Shown: positions 45,835 through 54,190 of the stretch, in pieces
How the letters are laid out: every line of letters starts with the position of its first letter
How positions within the stretch are numbered: the first letter of the stretch is position 1
From: Polynucleobacter brandtiae
GTDB taxonomy: Bacteria; Pseudomonadota; Gammaproteobacteria; Burkholderiales; Burkholderiaceae
Assembly: GCF_002797575.1 (NCBI RefSeq)
Contig: NZ_PGTX01000003.1
Span: forward strand, 62,001 to 126,000
Length of the DNA: 64,000 nucleotides
Direction of reading: 5' to 3'
Made by a program: the position numbers and the translations under genes
Notes under the pieces: model-generated
What the model was told of the DNA's origin: nothing
Database searches by the model: none
The model's input: only the letters and a program-made list of their open reading frames with translations

Positions 45835-48800
45835 ATGCTTAAAAAGTTCGTCCCGTATCGCCTATTGAGCGCGTTTCAAAAGCCTGCCCCTGGCTCTAGA
45901 AGCCGCTGGCGCAAACGTGCACTCATTCTCGGTAGCCTTATTCTGGCCTTATTGCTACTTGGGCACCTTGGCGTTCGATTTGTGCTGTGGCCACAAATTG
46001 AAAAGTCCAAGTCCACCCTAGAAAGCATGATGAGCAACCGCTTAGGTGCAAGCGTCACCATGGATGATGTTCAAGTGTCTTGGACTGGTATTCGCCCGAA
46101 ATTTGTTATCCAAGGTCTTAAAGTCACTCAGCTCACCAAGCTCACTAAGCCATATTCAACATCCGCCTTACCCGCTGCTGCGCCGCTGATGATTGAGCGC
46201 ATTCAAGGCGAATTAAGTTGGCTATCTTTTTATTACTTAACGCCTTACTTTCATCAAATTAGTGCTAATGGTGTGCAGTTATATATTGAGCGAAATGCCA
46301 AAGGATTTATTTCTGTTGCAGGCATTCCCATTCATAGTAGCTCGGGCGATCTGTCAACTGAAAATTGGCTGCTTGCTCAAAATAATATTGAAATAAATCA
46401 TGCGAAGCTCATTTGGGAAGATCAACAAACCCAAAAACTTAAAACGACTATTGATATAGAGCGATTCCGCTTTAACAATGGTATTCGCAAACATCAAGCT
46501 GAGTTAACGGCACTGACACCCTGGAGCCAAAACCCAATTCAAGTTCACGCAGACTTTGTCCATCGCCTTGGCAGCCAGGCAGGGAACTGGCACAACTGGA
46601 CAGGCCAGTTTTCCTGGGATACCTCTGCTTTAAACCTCAATCAGTTATTAAAGGATATCGCCCTTCCTTTAAACGACTTACAAGGACAGCTCACCTCCAA
46701 AGGTAGTATTGGTCTAGATGCTGGCAAGGCAAATGAAAGTCAATTGTTCTTAGCTATCGATCAACTGAAGTTTCAACTCAACAAGGATGAAGCTCCGATT
46801 GAGTTTGGGAGAATCGAAACAAATTTAGTACAGGAAATTGATCGCGGTCTTAATTCAATTACCACTAAAACTTTGTCATGGCGTGCTACAAACGATCTCA
46901 CAACAAAGCCACTAGAAACACTAAGTCCTATTACTTTTCGCTGGCGCACTCCTGAAGCCAGCGGTGAAATTAAAACATTTGGATTCTCATCCCCTAAAAT
47001 TCAATTGGAAGATATTTCGTTATTTGCCCTAAACCTCCCTCTATCAAAAAAGATACGTCAATGGGTTAAGGTTGCTGCAGCTAATGGGGAGCTTGAAAAT
47101 CTAGAAATGAATTGGTCAGAAAATAAATCTGCTCTAGCCAGTCTTCCCGTACCAGGTAACTGGTTTTCCAGCGTTAAGCTCGATTTCAGCATCAGTGCAA
47201 AGCTCAATAACATTAGCTTTACAGGGGTTAACCCATCGCTACCCTCAATCGCCAATTTGACTGGAAACCTGACTAGCAATCAAAAGCAGGGAAACCTCAC
47301 AATCAATTCCAGTAAGCTCAAATTAAATCTAGATGATTTTTTATCAGCGTCATCATTTATATTTAATAGCGCAAAAGGTGAAATCAGTTGGACTGAGCAA
47401 AAAGGAGCTTGGCTGATCAATGCCAAGAAATTGCAATTAAGTAACGCTGAGATAACAGCGAGTCTCGACTTAAACTATCTTGCAGCAGGCCCAAAGCAAT
47501 CCGATCAAATCACACTCGATATGCAGTTTATTCAGGCTAAATTAGCAACCATACACCGCTATCTTCCAGTGGGCATGGATAAAGAAATTAGAGAGTATCT
47601 TGGGAAGGCCTTTGATTCTGGTGATATTCAAGATGGTTCCTTCCACATAAAAGGTAGCGTAGATCAGATTCCATTTTCTGACGGACAAAATGGAGAGTTC
47701 ACACTGCATTTACCGATTGTTGGGGTAAGTTATAAGCCGGCACCATTGATGCCCACAAAGCAGGGTGTCTGGTCGGCCTTCAATAATATCAATGGCAAAA
47801 TCGGCATGAAGCAATCCGCTCTATCTGTTGACATTGACCGTGCCAATTATAAAAATACCGCCATCAGTAATGTCCATGCCCAGATACCGGATGTCAGTGC
47901 AAAAAAGCTCATCCTACTGATTAATGGCCAAGTGATTGGCGATGGCTCGCAAATAATGGAGTACGTGGCTGTATCGCCTATTGGCGTTCAGCAGCCTAGT
48001 TTAGTGAAAGATCTTTCTGTATCCGGTCCAATCAATCTAGATCTTGGACTAAAGCTCCCCCTTTCCAGTATCGAAAATGCCAACATCGATGCCAAGCTCA
48101 CCTTGTCTGGCAATAAAGTACAGTGGGGCTCGATTCCACCTCTGGAAAATCTCAAGGGGAAGGTTCGCATTACCGAAAAGAATCCTGAGTTCGAAAACGT
48201 GACAGCTAACTTTCTTGGTGGAAATTTAAACGTCTCAAGTGCCCTCAGCACTACCGACAGCGCCAGTTTTAATATTAGCGGCACTACTGATGCTCGCTTT
48301 ATCAAAAATTATGTTGCCACTATTCCAGGATCACCACCGTATTTAAAGCTATTAAACGCTATGAGTGGTACCGCGAAATACGAAGGCTCTTTAAACTTTA
48401 ATAAGCTAGGGAGCCAAACCAATCTAGCATTTGATTTACGCAACTGGGCAATTTTAGCGCCCAGCCCAGCAAATAAATTAGCTGGCAGTCCTATGTTGGG
48501 GCAATTGAAATTACGCACATTCCCAGCCACTAAATTAAACTTAGTACGCGCAGATTGGTCTGCCAAGCTTGGAGAGGATTACTTTTTACAGGGCAATTTA
48601 GATAGTGACGGCGTCTATAAAAACGCCATCGGCATAGGCTCACCCCTCAACCTTCCCCAGCAAGGCTTAGCCATTAACATTGTCAGCAAGGAATTGAATC
48701 TCGATACATGGATGGACTTTATTGGATCGGGCCAGCCTAAAAATTCCATGCCGGAAGTAAAAGTCGCAGAAAAATCTAGCGACAGCACCCAAGTTACAGC

Positions 48801-50052
48801 GCAAATTAAAAGATTGATCGTACTTGATCGAGCATGGGACGATTTCAACTTAAATGCTGTCGAAAAAAATGATGCTTGGCAGCTCCGCCTCAGCGCTCCT
48901 TTGTTGGCTGGTCAAATGCAATGGACCCCGAGCAACATCGATCAATCTAGCGGCCTGATCACTGGGCGCTTATCTAAACTTAAAGTACCTGAACAAATAC
49001 GCGTTGTCGAAACCACCTCTTTAGATTCGACTCAAGCAATGAAGAAGACAGGAAGCCAATCCAGTCAAACAAAACAGGCCTTAAGCCCTAGTAACATTCC
49101 AAGTCTTGATATTACGATCGATGATTTGACTTTAAAAGAAGCGCAATTAGGCCAGATCAAGCTTAGAACAAAGACTACCCAAGACACTGTCAAGATCGAG
49201 TCTTTACAAGTAAATAACCCGCAAGCAAATTCAACTATTACGGGTCAATGGGTCGGTAAAAATTCCAATACTGGAGAAATGAGTTCGCTTAGCGCTAACG
49301 TAGATGTAAAAGATTTTGGCCGTATGATTTCGAGATGGAGTAACCCGCAGTCCGTAGAGGGTGGAACAGGGAAATTAAACGCAAATGTCAGTTGGTCTGG
49401 GCCAATTTTTTTGCCTGATGAGGCCTCGCTTACAGGCAAGGTAAGCGTTGATCTTGCCCAAGGGCGCTTACTTGAAGTCAATACAGATAGCGCTAAGTTA
49501 CTTGACGTACTCAGCTTGCAAAGCTTATTTAAATTTGCCACCTTAGACCTGCGGGGCAGTTTAGGTAATCTAGCAACCAAAGGTACGCCTTTTAAATCCA
49601 TCACTAGTAGGTTTGAAATTAACCAAGGCATTGCGCAAGCTGAGCAATTTACAATGATCCTAGACCAGGCTCGAGTCGCGCTATCTGGTCAGATCAATAT
49701 CCCACAGAAAACTCAAGATTTACGAATTACGATATTTCCAACAATTGATGCAACAGCTGGCTCGCTGGCTGCATTTGCTATCAACCCTATTATCGGGCTG
49801 GGCGCTGTTTTAGGGCAGTACTTAATTACCAGCCAAATTAATCGTACGATGCAAACAGACTACCTAGTACAGGGCTCTTGGCGTGATCCTGAAGTGGTGC
49901 CACTAGACCAAAAGGGTCAACCACTAGACGCAAAGACCTTGAATACAATTCGCACAAAGAATTTATTAAAAGAGCAGGATAAGCCTGACTTACCATCCAC
50001 GCCACAACAGAATCCTACTGGCACTCCTGCCTCTAATTCGCTTCCGAGCTAA
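45835..50052 (+). CDS. YhdP/AsmA-like family envelope protein (DUF3971/AsmA-like C-terminal)
   Basis: 1405-residue protein anchored by one N-terminal transmembrane segment (RALILGSLILALLLLGHLGV, residues 28-47), with the rest predicted periplasmic and beta-rich. Long repetitive beta-helix-like stretches, the RFVLWPQIEKSKSTLESMM start, and the C-terminal KVPEQIRVVE to LVQGSWRDPEV region fit the YhdP family of bridge-like lipid-transfer proteins, implicated in phospholipid movement to the outer membrane. The final 30 residues are Pro/Gln/Thr-rich. It begins the yhdP-nitrilase-tldD run, with 2- and 24-base gaps, and diverges from glnE. Function is inferred from family. Confidence 0.85.
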   Translation: MLKKFVPYRLLSAFQKPAPGSRSRWRKRALILGSLILALLLLGHLGVRFVLWPQIEKSKSTLESMMSNRLGASVTMDDVQVSWTGIRPKFVIQGLKVTQLTKLTKPYSTSALPAAAPLMIERIQGELSWLSFYYLTPYFHQISANGVQLYIERNAKGFISVAGIPIHSSSGDLSTENWLLAQNNIEINHAKLIWEDQQTQKLKTTIDIERFRFNNGIRKHQAELTALTPWSQNPIQVHADFVHRLGSQAGNWHNWTGQFSWDTSALNLNQLLKDIALPLNDLQGQLTSKGSIGLDAGKANESQLFLAIDQLKFQLNKDEAPIEFGRIETNLVQEIDRGLNSITTKTLSWRATNDLTTKPLETLSPITFRWRTPEASGEIKTFGFSSPKIQLEDISLFALNLPLSKKIRQWVKVAAANGELENLEMNWSENKSALASLPVPGNWFSSVKLDFSISAKLNNISFTGVNPSLPSIANLTGNLTSNQKQGNLTINSSKLKLNLDDFLSASSFIFNSAKGEISWTEQKGAWLINAKKLQLSNAEITASLDLNYLAAGPKQSDQITLDMQFIQAKLATIHRYLPVGMDKEIREYLGKAFDSGDIQDGSFHIKGSVDQIPFSDGQNGEFTLHLPIVGVSYKPAPLMPTKQGVWSAFNNINGKIGMKQSALSVDIDRANYKNTAISNVHAQIPDVSAKKLILLINGQVIGDGSQIMEYVAVSPIGVQQPSLVKDLSVSGPINLDLGLKLPLSSIENANIDAKLTLSGNKVQWGSIPPLENLKGKVRITEKNPEFENVTANFLGGNLNVSSALSTTDSASFNISGTTDARFIKNYVATIPGSPPYLKLLNAMSGTAKYEGSLNFNKLGSQTNLAFDLRNWAILAPSPANKLAGSPMLGQLKLRTFPATKLNLVRADWSAKLGEDYFLQGNLDSDGVYKNAIGIGSPLNLPQQGLAINIVSKELNLDTWMDFIGSGQPKNSMPEVKVAEKSSDSTQVTAQIKRLIVLDRAWDDFNLNAVEKNDAWQLRLSAPLLAGQMQWTPSNIDQSSGLITGRLSKLKVPEQIRVVETTSLDSTQAMKKTGSQSSQTKQALSPSNIPSLDITIDDLTLKEAQLGQIKLRTKTTQDTVKIESLQVNNPQANSTITGQWVGKNSNTGEMSSLSANVDVKDFGRMISRWSNPQSVEGGTGKLNANVSWSGPIFLPDEASLTGKVSVDLAQGRLLEVNTDSAKLLDVLSLQSLFKFATLDLRGSLGNLATKGTPFKSITSRFEINQGIAQAEQFTMILDQARVALSGQINIPQKTQDLRITIFPTIDATAGSLAAFAINPIIGLGAVLGQYLITSQINRTMQTDYLVQGSWRDPEVVPLDQKGQPLDAKTLNTIRTKNLLKEQDKPDLPSTPQQNPTGTPASNSLPS

Positions 50053-50054
50053 GT

Positions 50055-50891
50055 ATGCAAAATGATTCAATGAATACCTCGCAACTCAAAGTAGCATCGA
50101 TACAGATGGTATCGACCCCCGATATCACTGAGAATCTCAAGATTGCAGAAGGCCTCGTACAAGCCGCAGCAAAAGGCGGCGCTCAAGTCGTAGTCTTGCC
50201 AGAATATTTTTGCTTAATGGGACTGAAAGATACCGATAAGGTCGATGCACGCGAGGCACTTGGAAGTGGTCCGATTCAAGAACGGCTTGCCGCGATCGCT
50301 TTAGAAAATCATCTGCATTTAGTTGCAGGTACTATTCCGCTCGTAGCCAGTATCCCTAATAAAGTCTTAAACACCACACTAGTATTTGACCCTCATGGAA
50401 AGCAAATTGCGCGCTATGACAAAATCCATTTATTTGGCTTCCAGAGTGCACAGGAACGCTATGAGGAATCAGCCACCATTGAAGCAGGCGATACTCCAGG
50501 CCACTTCACCATTAACATCAATCAAGTTGATTGGCGTCTTGGATTAAGTATTTGCTATGACCTACGCTTTCCAGAGCTTTACAGGCAGATGGGCCAAGTA
50601 GATTGCCATATTATTCCTGCGGCCTTTACTTACACTACTGGCAAAGAGCATTGGGAGATTTTGCTTCGTGCGCGCGCAATCGAAAATCAATGCTACGTAC
50701 TATCTTCAGCCCAAGGCGGAGTTCACCTTAATCAAAGGCGAACCTGGGGGCACAGCATGCTAGTGGATCCCTGGGGTACAGTACTAAGTGATTTATCTGA
50801 AGGTAACGGATTGATTACGGGCATCCTCAGCAAAGATAAATTAAAAGAAGTACGCTCTAAGTTACCCGCACTTCAACATCGCAAGCTTTAA
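50055..50891 (+). CDS. carbon-nitrogen hydrolase (nitrilase superfamily, Nit1/Nit2-like amidase)
   Basis: 278-residue nitrilase-fold amidase. The catalytic triad is in place: Glu in VVLPEYFCLMG (near 48), Lys in YDKIHLFGF (near 117) and Cys in LGLSICYDLRFPELYRQ (near 164). The Nit-like RFPELYR and the SSAQGG region resemble enzymes that hydrolyse deaminated glutathione or omega-amides. The exact substrate is not readable. Two starts are possible (50055, or 50070 giving MNTSQLKVAS) and neither has a clear Shine-Dalgarno. Lies between the yhdP-like gene and tldD, a neighbour order common in betaproteobacteria. Confidence 0.87.
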   Translation: MQNDSMNTSQLKVASIQMVSTPDITENLKIAEGLVQAAAKGGAQVVVLPEYFCLMGLKDTDKVDAREALGSGPIQERLAAIALENHLHLVAGTIPLVASIPNKVLNTTLVFDPHGKQIARYDKIHLFGFQSAQERYEESATIEAGDTPGHFTININQVDWRLGLSICYDLRFPELYRQMGQVDCHIIPAAFTYTTGKEHWEILLRARAIENQCYVLSSAQGGVHLNQRRTWGHSMLVDPWGTVLSDLSEGNGLITGILSKDKLKEVRSKLPALQHRKL

Positions 50892-50915
50892 CAAAGAAAG
50901 TTCAGTCAAATACAA

Positions 50916-52406
50916 ATGAGAGCACCGGAAGCCCTATTTCCAAGCGATTGGACCAAACCTAAAAAACAAGCCGATCTTCTCAAGCTGGCGAAATCTATTT
51001 TGCTCGAGCCAACCGGACTGTCTGAGCAAGACTTACACCGCACCTTTGGGAATATGTTTACCCATCAATTGGACGATGCTGATTTGTACTTTCAGCACAC
51101 TCGCAGTGAAAGTTGGAGTCTGGAAGAGGGCATTGTGAAATCTGGAAGTTTCAATATTGATCAAGGTGTTGGTGTGCGCGCTATTTATGGCGATAAAACA
51201 GCCTTTGCTTATTCCGATGAAATTAATTTAGATGCCTTAAGCAAAGCAGCAAAATCCACTAGAGTTATTGGCCCACAAGGTGGTAAACAAGCCGTTGCTA
51301 CAAAGCTATTTACCCCTACTTCCAATCAACTTTACTCAGATTTAAATCCATTGGATTCTTTAGCGCCCCAAGAAAAAATTGCCTTGTTAGAAAGTATTGA
51401 GCGTCGTGCCAAAGCCCGCGACCCGCGCATTATTCAGGTAATGGCAAGTCTTGCCGGTGAATTTGATGTCGTCATGGTGGTAAGAGCAGATGGGCTTTTA
51501 GCAGCTGATGTGCGGCCGCTAGTGCGCGTATCAGTGCATGTGATTGCGGAGCAAAATGGTCGACGCGAATCTGGATCATCTGGAGGTGGTGCTCGTCATG
51601 ACTACCATTACTTTAATACCGATTTGATTAATCAGTATGTTGATGAGGCGGTAGATGGCGCCCTGATTAATTTAGATTCTCGTCCTGCACCCGCCGGGCC
51701 AATGACCGTAGTGATGGGGCCGGGCTGGCCTGGTGTTTTGCTACATGAGGCGGTCGGTCACGGCTTAGAGGGTGATTTTAATCGCAAAGGCTCCTCTGCA
51801 TTTGCAGGATGCATCGGTCAACGTGTAGCAGCCAAAGGGGTCACCGTAGTAGACGATGGAACACTCTCAGGTCGTCGTGGCTCACTCAATATTGATGATG
51901 AAGGCACACCCACCCAGTGCACTACTTTGATTGAGGATGGCATTTTGAAAGGCTATATTCAGGACAGCTTAAATGCCCGCCTCATGAAGATGCCCCTTAC
52001 AGGCAATGGCCGCCGCGAGAGCTTTGCCTCGCTGCCGATGCCACGAATGACAAATACCTATATGTTGGCGGGTAAAGATGACCCCCAAGAAATTGTCGCC
52101 AGCATCAAGCGCGGTCTTTATGCGGTGAACTTTGGCGGTGGCCAGGTCGATATTACGAGCGGTAAATTTGTCTTTTCAGCCTCAGAAGCTTACTGGGTTG
52201 AAAACGGCAAGATTCAATATCCTGTCAAAGGGGCCACAATCATCGGTAGCGGTCCAGAATCCCTCAAACAGGTCTCCATGATCGGTAATGACCTCAAATT
52301 AGACGGTGGAATTGGGGTTTGTGGCAAGGAAGGCCAAAGCGTTCCAGTGGGCGTTGGCCAGCCTACTTTACGAATTGATAGCCTAACTGTCGGTGGTACC
52401 GCCTGA
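50916..52406 (+). CDS. tldD: metalloprotease TldD
   Basis: 496-residue subunit of the TldD/TldE zinc protease, which cleaves peptides such as CcdA and modified-peptide precursors. The zinc motif is [20 protein letters not shown] near residue 276 (HExxxH with a glycine-rich follow-up). The N-terminal region has [20 protein letters not shown]. The C-terminal region has [18 protein letters not shown] and [14 protein letters not shown]. Length is typical of TldD (about 480). The partner TldE (PmbA) is not in the window. It follows the nitrilase gene by 24 bases. Confidence 0.95.
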   Translation: MRAPEALFPSDWTKPKKQADLLKLAKSILLEPTGLSEQDLHRTFGNMFTHQLDDADLYFQHTRSESWSLEEGIVKSGSFNIDQGVGVRAIYGDKTAFAYSDEINLDALSKAAKSTRVIGPQGGKQAVATKLFTPTSNQLYSDLNPLDSLAPQEKIALLESIERRAKARDPRIIQVMASLAGEFDVVMVVRADGLLAADVRPLVRVSVHVIAEQNGRRESGSSGGGARHDYHYFNTDLINQYVDEAVDGALINLDSRPAPAGPMTVVMGPGWPGVLLHEAVGHGLEGDFNRKGSSAFAGCIGQRVAAKGVTVVDDGTLSGRRGSLNIDDEGTPTQCTTLIEDGILKGYIQDSLNARLMKMPLTGNGRRESFASLPMPRMTNTYMLAGKDDPQEIVASIKRGLYAVNFGGGQVDITSGKFVFSASEAYWVENGKIQYPVKGATIIGSGPESLKQVSMIGNDLKLDGGIGVCGKEGQSVPVGVGQPTLRIDSLTVGGTA

Positions 52407-52413
52407 TACGGCT

Positions 52414-52419
52414 TAAAAT
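52414..52419 (+). promoter_or_regulatory. candidate -10 box of a leaderless aroG promoter
   Basis: TAAAAT (5 of 6 to TATAAT) ends 6 bases before the aroG ATG at 52426, with no Shine-Dalgarno. The -35 region (CGGTGG, 17 bases upstream) is poor. Confidence 0.42.
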
Positions 52420-52425
52420 AGTAGT

Positions 52426-53550
52426 ATGAGCCAACAAAATACGAATCCCGCTAATTGGTACTCGGTCGTTGATAAAACGTCGGATACAGATGATCAACGC
52501 ATTGAGAACATTACTGTTCTGCCTCCGCCCGAGCATTTAATTCGTTTCTTTCCAATTGCAGGAACGCCTACAGAGGCGCTAATCAGCAAAACCCGGAAAA
52601 GAATTCGGGACATTATTCATGGCAAAGATGATCGCTTACTGGTCATCATTGGACCTTGTTCGATTCACGATCCACACGCTGCTCTAGAGTACTGCCAACG
52701 CCTACTTGCAGAGCGAGAGCGTTTTTCAGGTGAACTAGAAATTGTGATGCGCGTCTACTTTGAAAAGCCACGCACAACAGTGGGCTGGAAGGGCTTGATC
52801 AATGACCCATACCTAGATGAAAGCTATCGTATTGAGGAGGGTCTGCGTATGGCTCGTCAAGTATTGATGGAAATTAATCGACTAGGTATGCCCGCTGGTA
52901 GTGAGTTTTTAGATGTTATTTCTCCGCAATATATTGCCGACCTGATTTCTTGGGGTGCCATTGGCGCACGCACCACTGAGAGCCAAGTTCACCGCGAACT
53001 TGCTTCAGGCTTATCTGCACCGATTGGCTTTAAAAATGGCACCGATGGCAATATCAAAATAGCGACGGATGCAATTCAAGCGGCAAGCCGTCCACACCAC
53101 TTTTTATCGGTTCATAAAAATGGTCAAGTATCCATCGTAGAAACCAAGGGCAATAAAGACTGTCACGTGATTTTGCGTGGCGGCAAAGAGCCTAATTACG
53201 AAGCGCAATATGTGCAATCTGCTTGTGCTGAGTTGTCGTCATCAAAGCTGCCGGCCAGCTTAATGGTCGATATGTCTCATGCTAACTCTAGTAAAAAACA
53301 TGAGCGTCAAATGGTTGTTGCTGAAAATATTGCAGAACAAATTGAATCTGGTTCACATCAGATTTTTGGTGTGATGATTGAGAGTCACTTAAAAGACGGT
53401 GCTCAAAAATTCTCACCAGGAAAAGATGATCCTAGCAAGCTTGAGTATGGTCAAAGCATCACTGATGCCTGCATTAACTGGGAAGATTCAGTCAATGTAT
53501 TACAGCGACTTGCCTTGTCAGTGAAGAATCGTAGAAATATAAAAAAATAA
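52426..53550 (+). CDS. aroG: 3-deoxy-7-phosphoheptulonate synthase (class I, AroFGH type)
   Basis: 374-residue DAHP synthase, first step of aromatic amino-acid synthesis, condensing PEP and erythrose-4-phosphate. Motifs are the PEP site IGPCSIHDPHAALEYCQRL (near 72), MRVYFEKPRTTVGWKGLIND, GARTTESQVHRELASGL (near 185) and the metal-binding VDMSHANSSK near 284. The N-terminal 30 residues fit the feedback-regulated AroFGH class; which amino acid inhibits it is unknown. It follows tldD by 19 bases but may have its own promoter. It is followed by an imperfect terminator and converges with the adenosyltransferase gene. Confidence 0.93.
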   Translation: MSQQNTNPANWYSVVDKTSDTDDQRIENITVLPPPEHLIRFFPIAGTPTEALISKTRKRIRDIIHGKDDRLLVIIGPCSIHDPHAALEYCQRLLAERERFSGELEIVMRVYFEKPRTTVGWKGLINDPYLDESYRIEEGLRMARQVLMEINRLGMPAGSEFLDVISPQYIADLISWGAIGARTTESQVHRELASGLSAPIGFKNGTDGNIKIATDAIQAASRPHHFLSVHKNGQVSIVETKGNKDCHVILRGGKEPNYEAQYVQSACAELSSSKLPASLMVDMSHANSSKKHERQMVVAENIAEQIESGSHQIFGVMIESHLKDGAQKFSPGKDDPSKLEYGQSITDACINWEDSVNVLQRLALSVKNRRNIKK

Positions 53551-53589
53551 GGCAGTTGAAAAATTACGTCTTACAGATTAGAAATATAT

Positions 53590-53620
53590 AAAAGGGGCTA
53601 GTTTATTTAGTCTCTTTTTT
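53590..53620. terminator. imperfect terminator after aroG, overlapping the adenosyltransferase stop
   Basis: AAAAGGGGCTA (53590-53600) pairs with TAGTCTCTTTT (53608-53618) through several G-T pairs, followed by T-run. The loop contains the stop codon of the minus-strand gene (53603-53605). Confidence 0.45.
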
Positions 53621-54172
53621 TTCGTGCTTCCAAAGTACATCATCACCACCAGCAGTGCGATTGAGTACCCGCGCCAATACAAATAACAGGTCGGATAAAC
53701 GATTGACGTATTGTCGCGGTGAATCATGCAAAGGCTCTTCCCGCCCTAAGCGCACTATCGATCGCTCGGCACGCCTGCATACCGTCCTACAAACGTGTGC
53801 CTGTGCGGCTGCCCGAGAACCTCCCGGCAAGATGAATTCTGTCAAAGGTGGCAATGTGGCATTGTATTTTTCCAACCAGATATCAAGTTGGGCTACCTGC
53901 TCTGGCTTGAGCAATGTGTAGTTGGGAATACAAAGCTCTCCGCCCAAGTCAAATAAGTCATGCTGAACCTGGAAAAACAGGGTGTGAAACTCCTCTGAAA
54001 TGGCCTCAGGGATCGATTCGGTCATTAAAACCCCAATTTCAGAGTTCAATTCGTCAACATCACCCATAGCGCAGACGCGCAAATGGTCCTTTTCAACGCG
54101 ACTGCCATCGCCAAGACCGGTCATACCCGCATCGCCAGTTCTGGTGGCTATTTTTGAAAGTCGATTTCCCAT
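53603..54172 (-). CDS. cob(I)yrinic acid a,c-diamide adenosyltransferase (PduO type)
   Basis: 189-residue ATP:corrinoid adenosyltransferase that makes adenosylcobalamin. The N-terminal signature TRTGDAGMTGLGDGSRVEKD (residues 9-28), then VDELNSEIGVL, and the later GSRAAAQAHVCRTVCRRAER and PRQYVNRLSDLLFVLAR are diagnostic of the PduO/MMAB class. The open frame extends 43 codons upstream across the divergent glcD, so the ATG at 54172 is used. TATAAT lies 7 bases before it with no Shine-Dalgarno. No B12 synthesis genes lie nearby, suggesting corrinoid salvage. Confidence 0.92.
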   Translation of the reverse strand: MGNRLSKIATRTGDAGMTGLGDGSRVEKDHLRVCAMGDVDELNSEIGVLMTESIPEAISEEFHTLFFQVQHDLFDLGGELCIPNYTLLKPEQVAQLDIWLEKYNATLPPLTEFILPGGSRAAAQAHVCRTVCRRAERSIVRLGREEPLHDSPRQYVNRLSDLLFVLARVLNRTAGGDDVLWKHEKKETK

Positions 54173-54179
54173 AGAACTA

Positions 54180-54185
54180 ATTATA
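54180..54185 (-). promoter_or_regulatory. consensus -10 box of a leaderless adenosyltransferase promoter; overlaps the glcD promoter region
   Basis: Minus-strand TATAAT ends 7 bases before the ATG at 54172. The same AT-rich patch read on the plus strand gives AATTAT (54179-54184), ending 6 bases before the glcD ATG. The gap between the two ATGs is only 18 bases, so the two promoters would have to overlap. Confidence 0.48.
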
Positions 54186-54190
54186 AGTAA

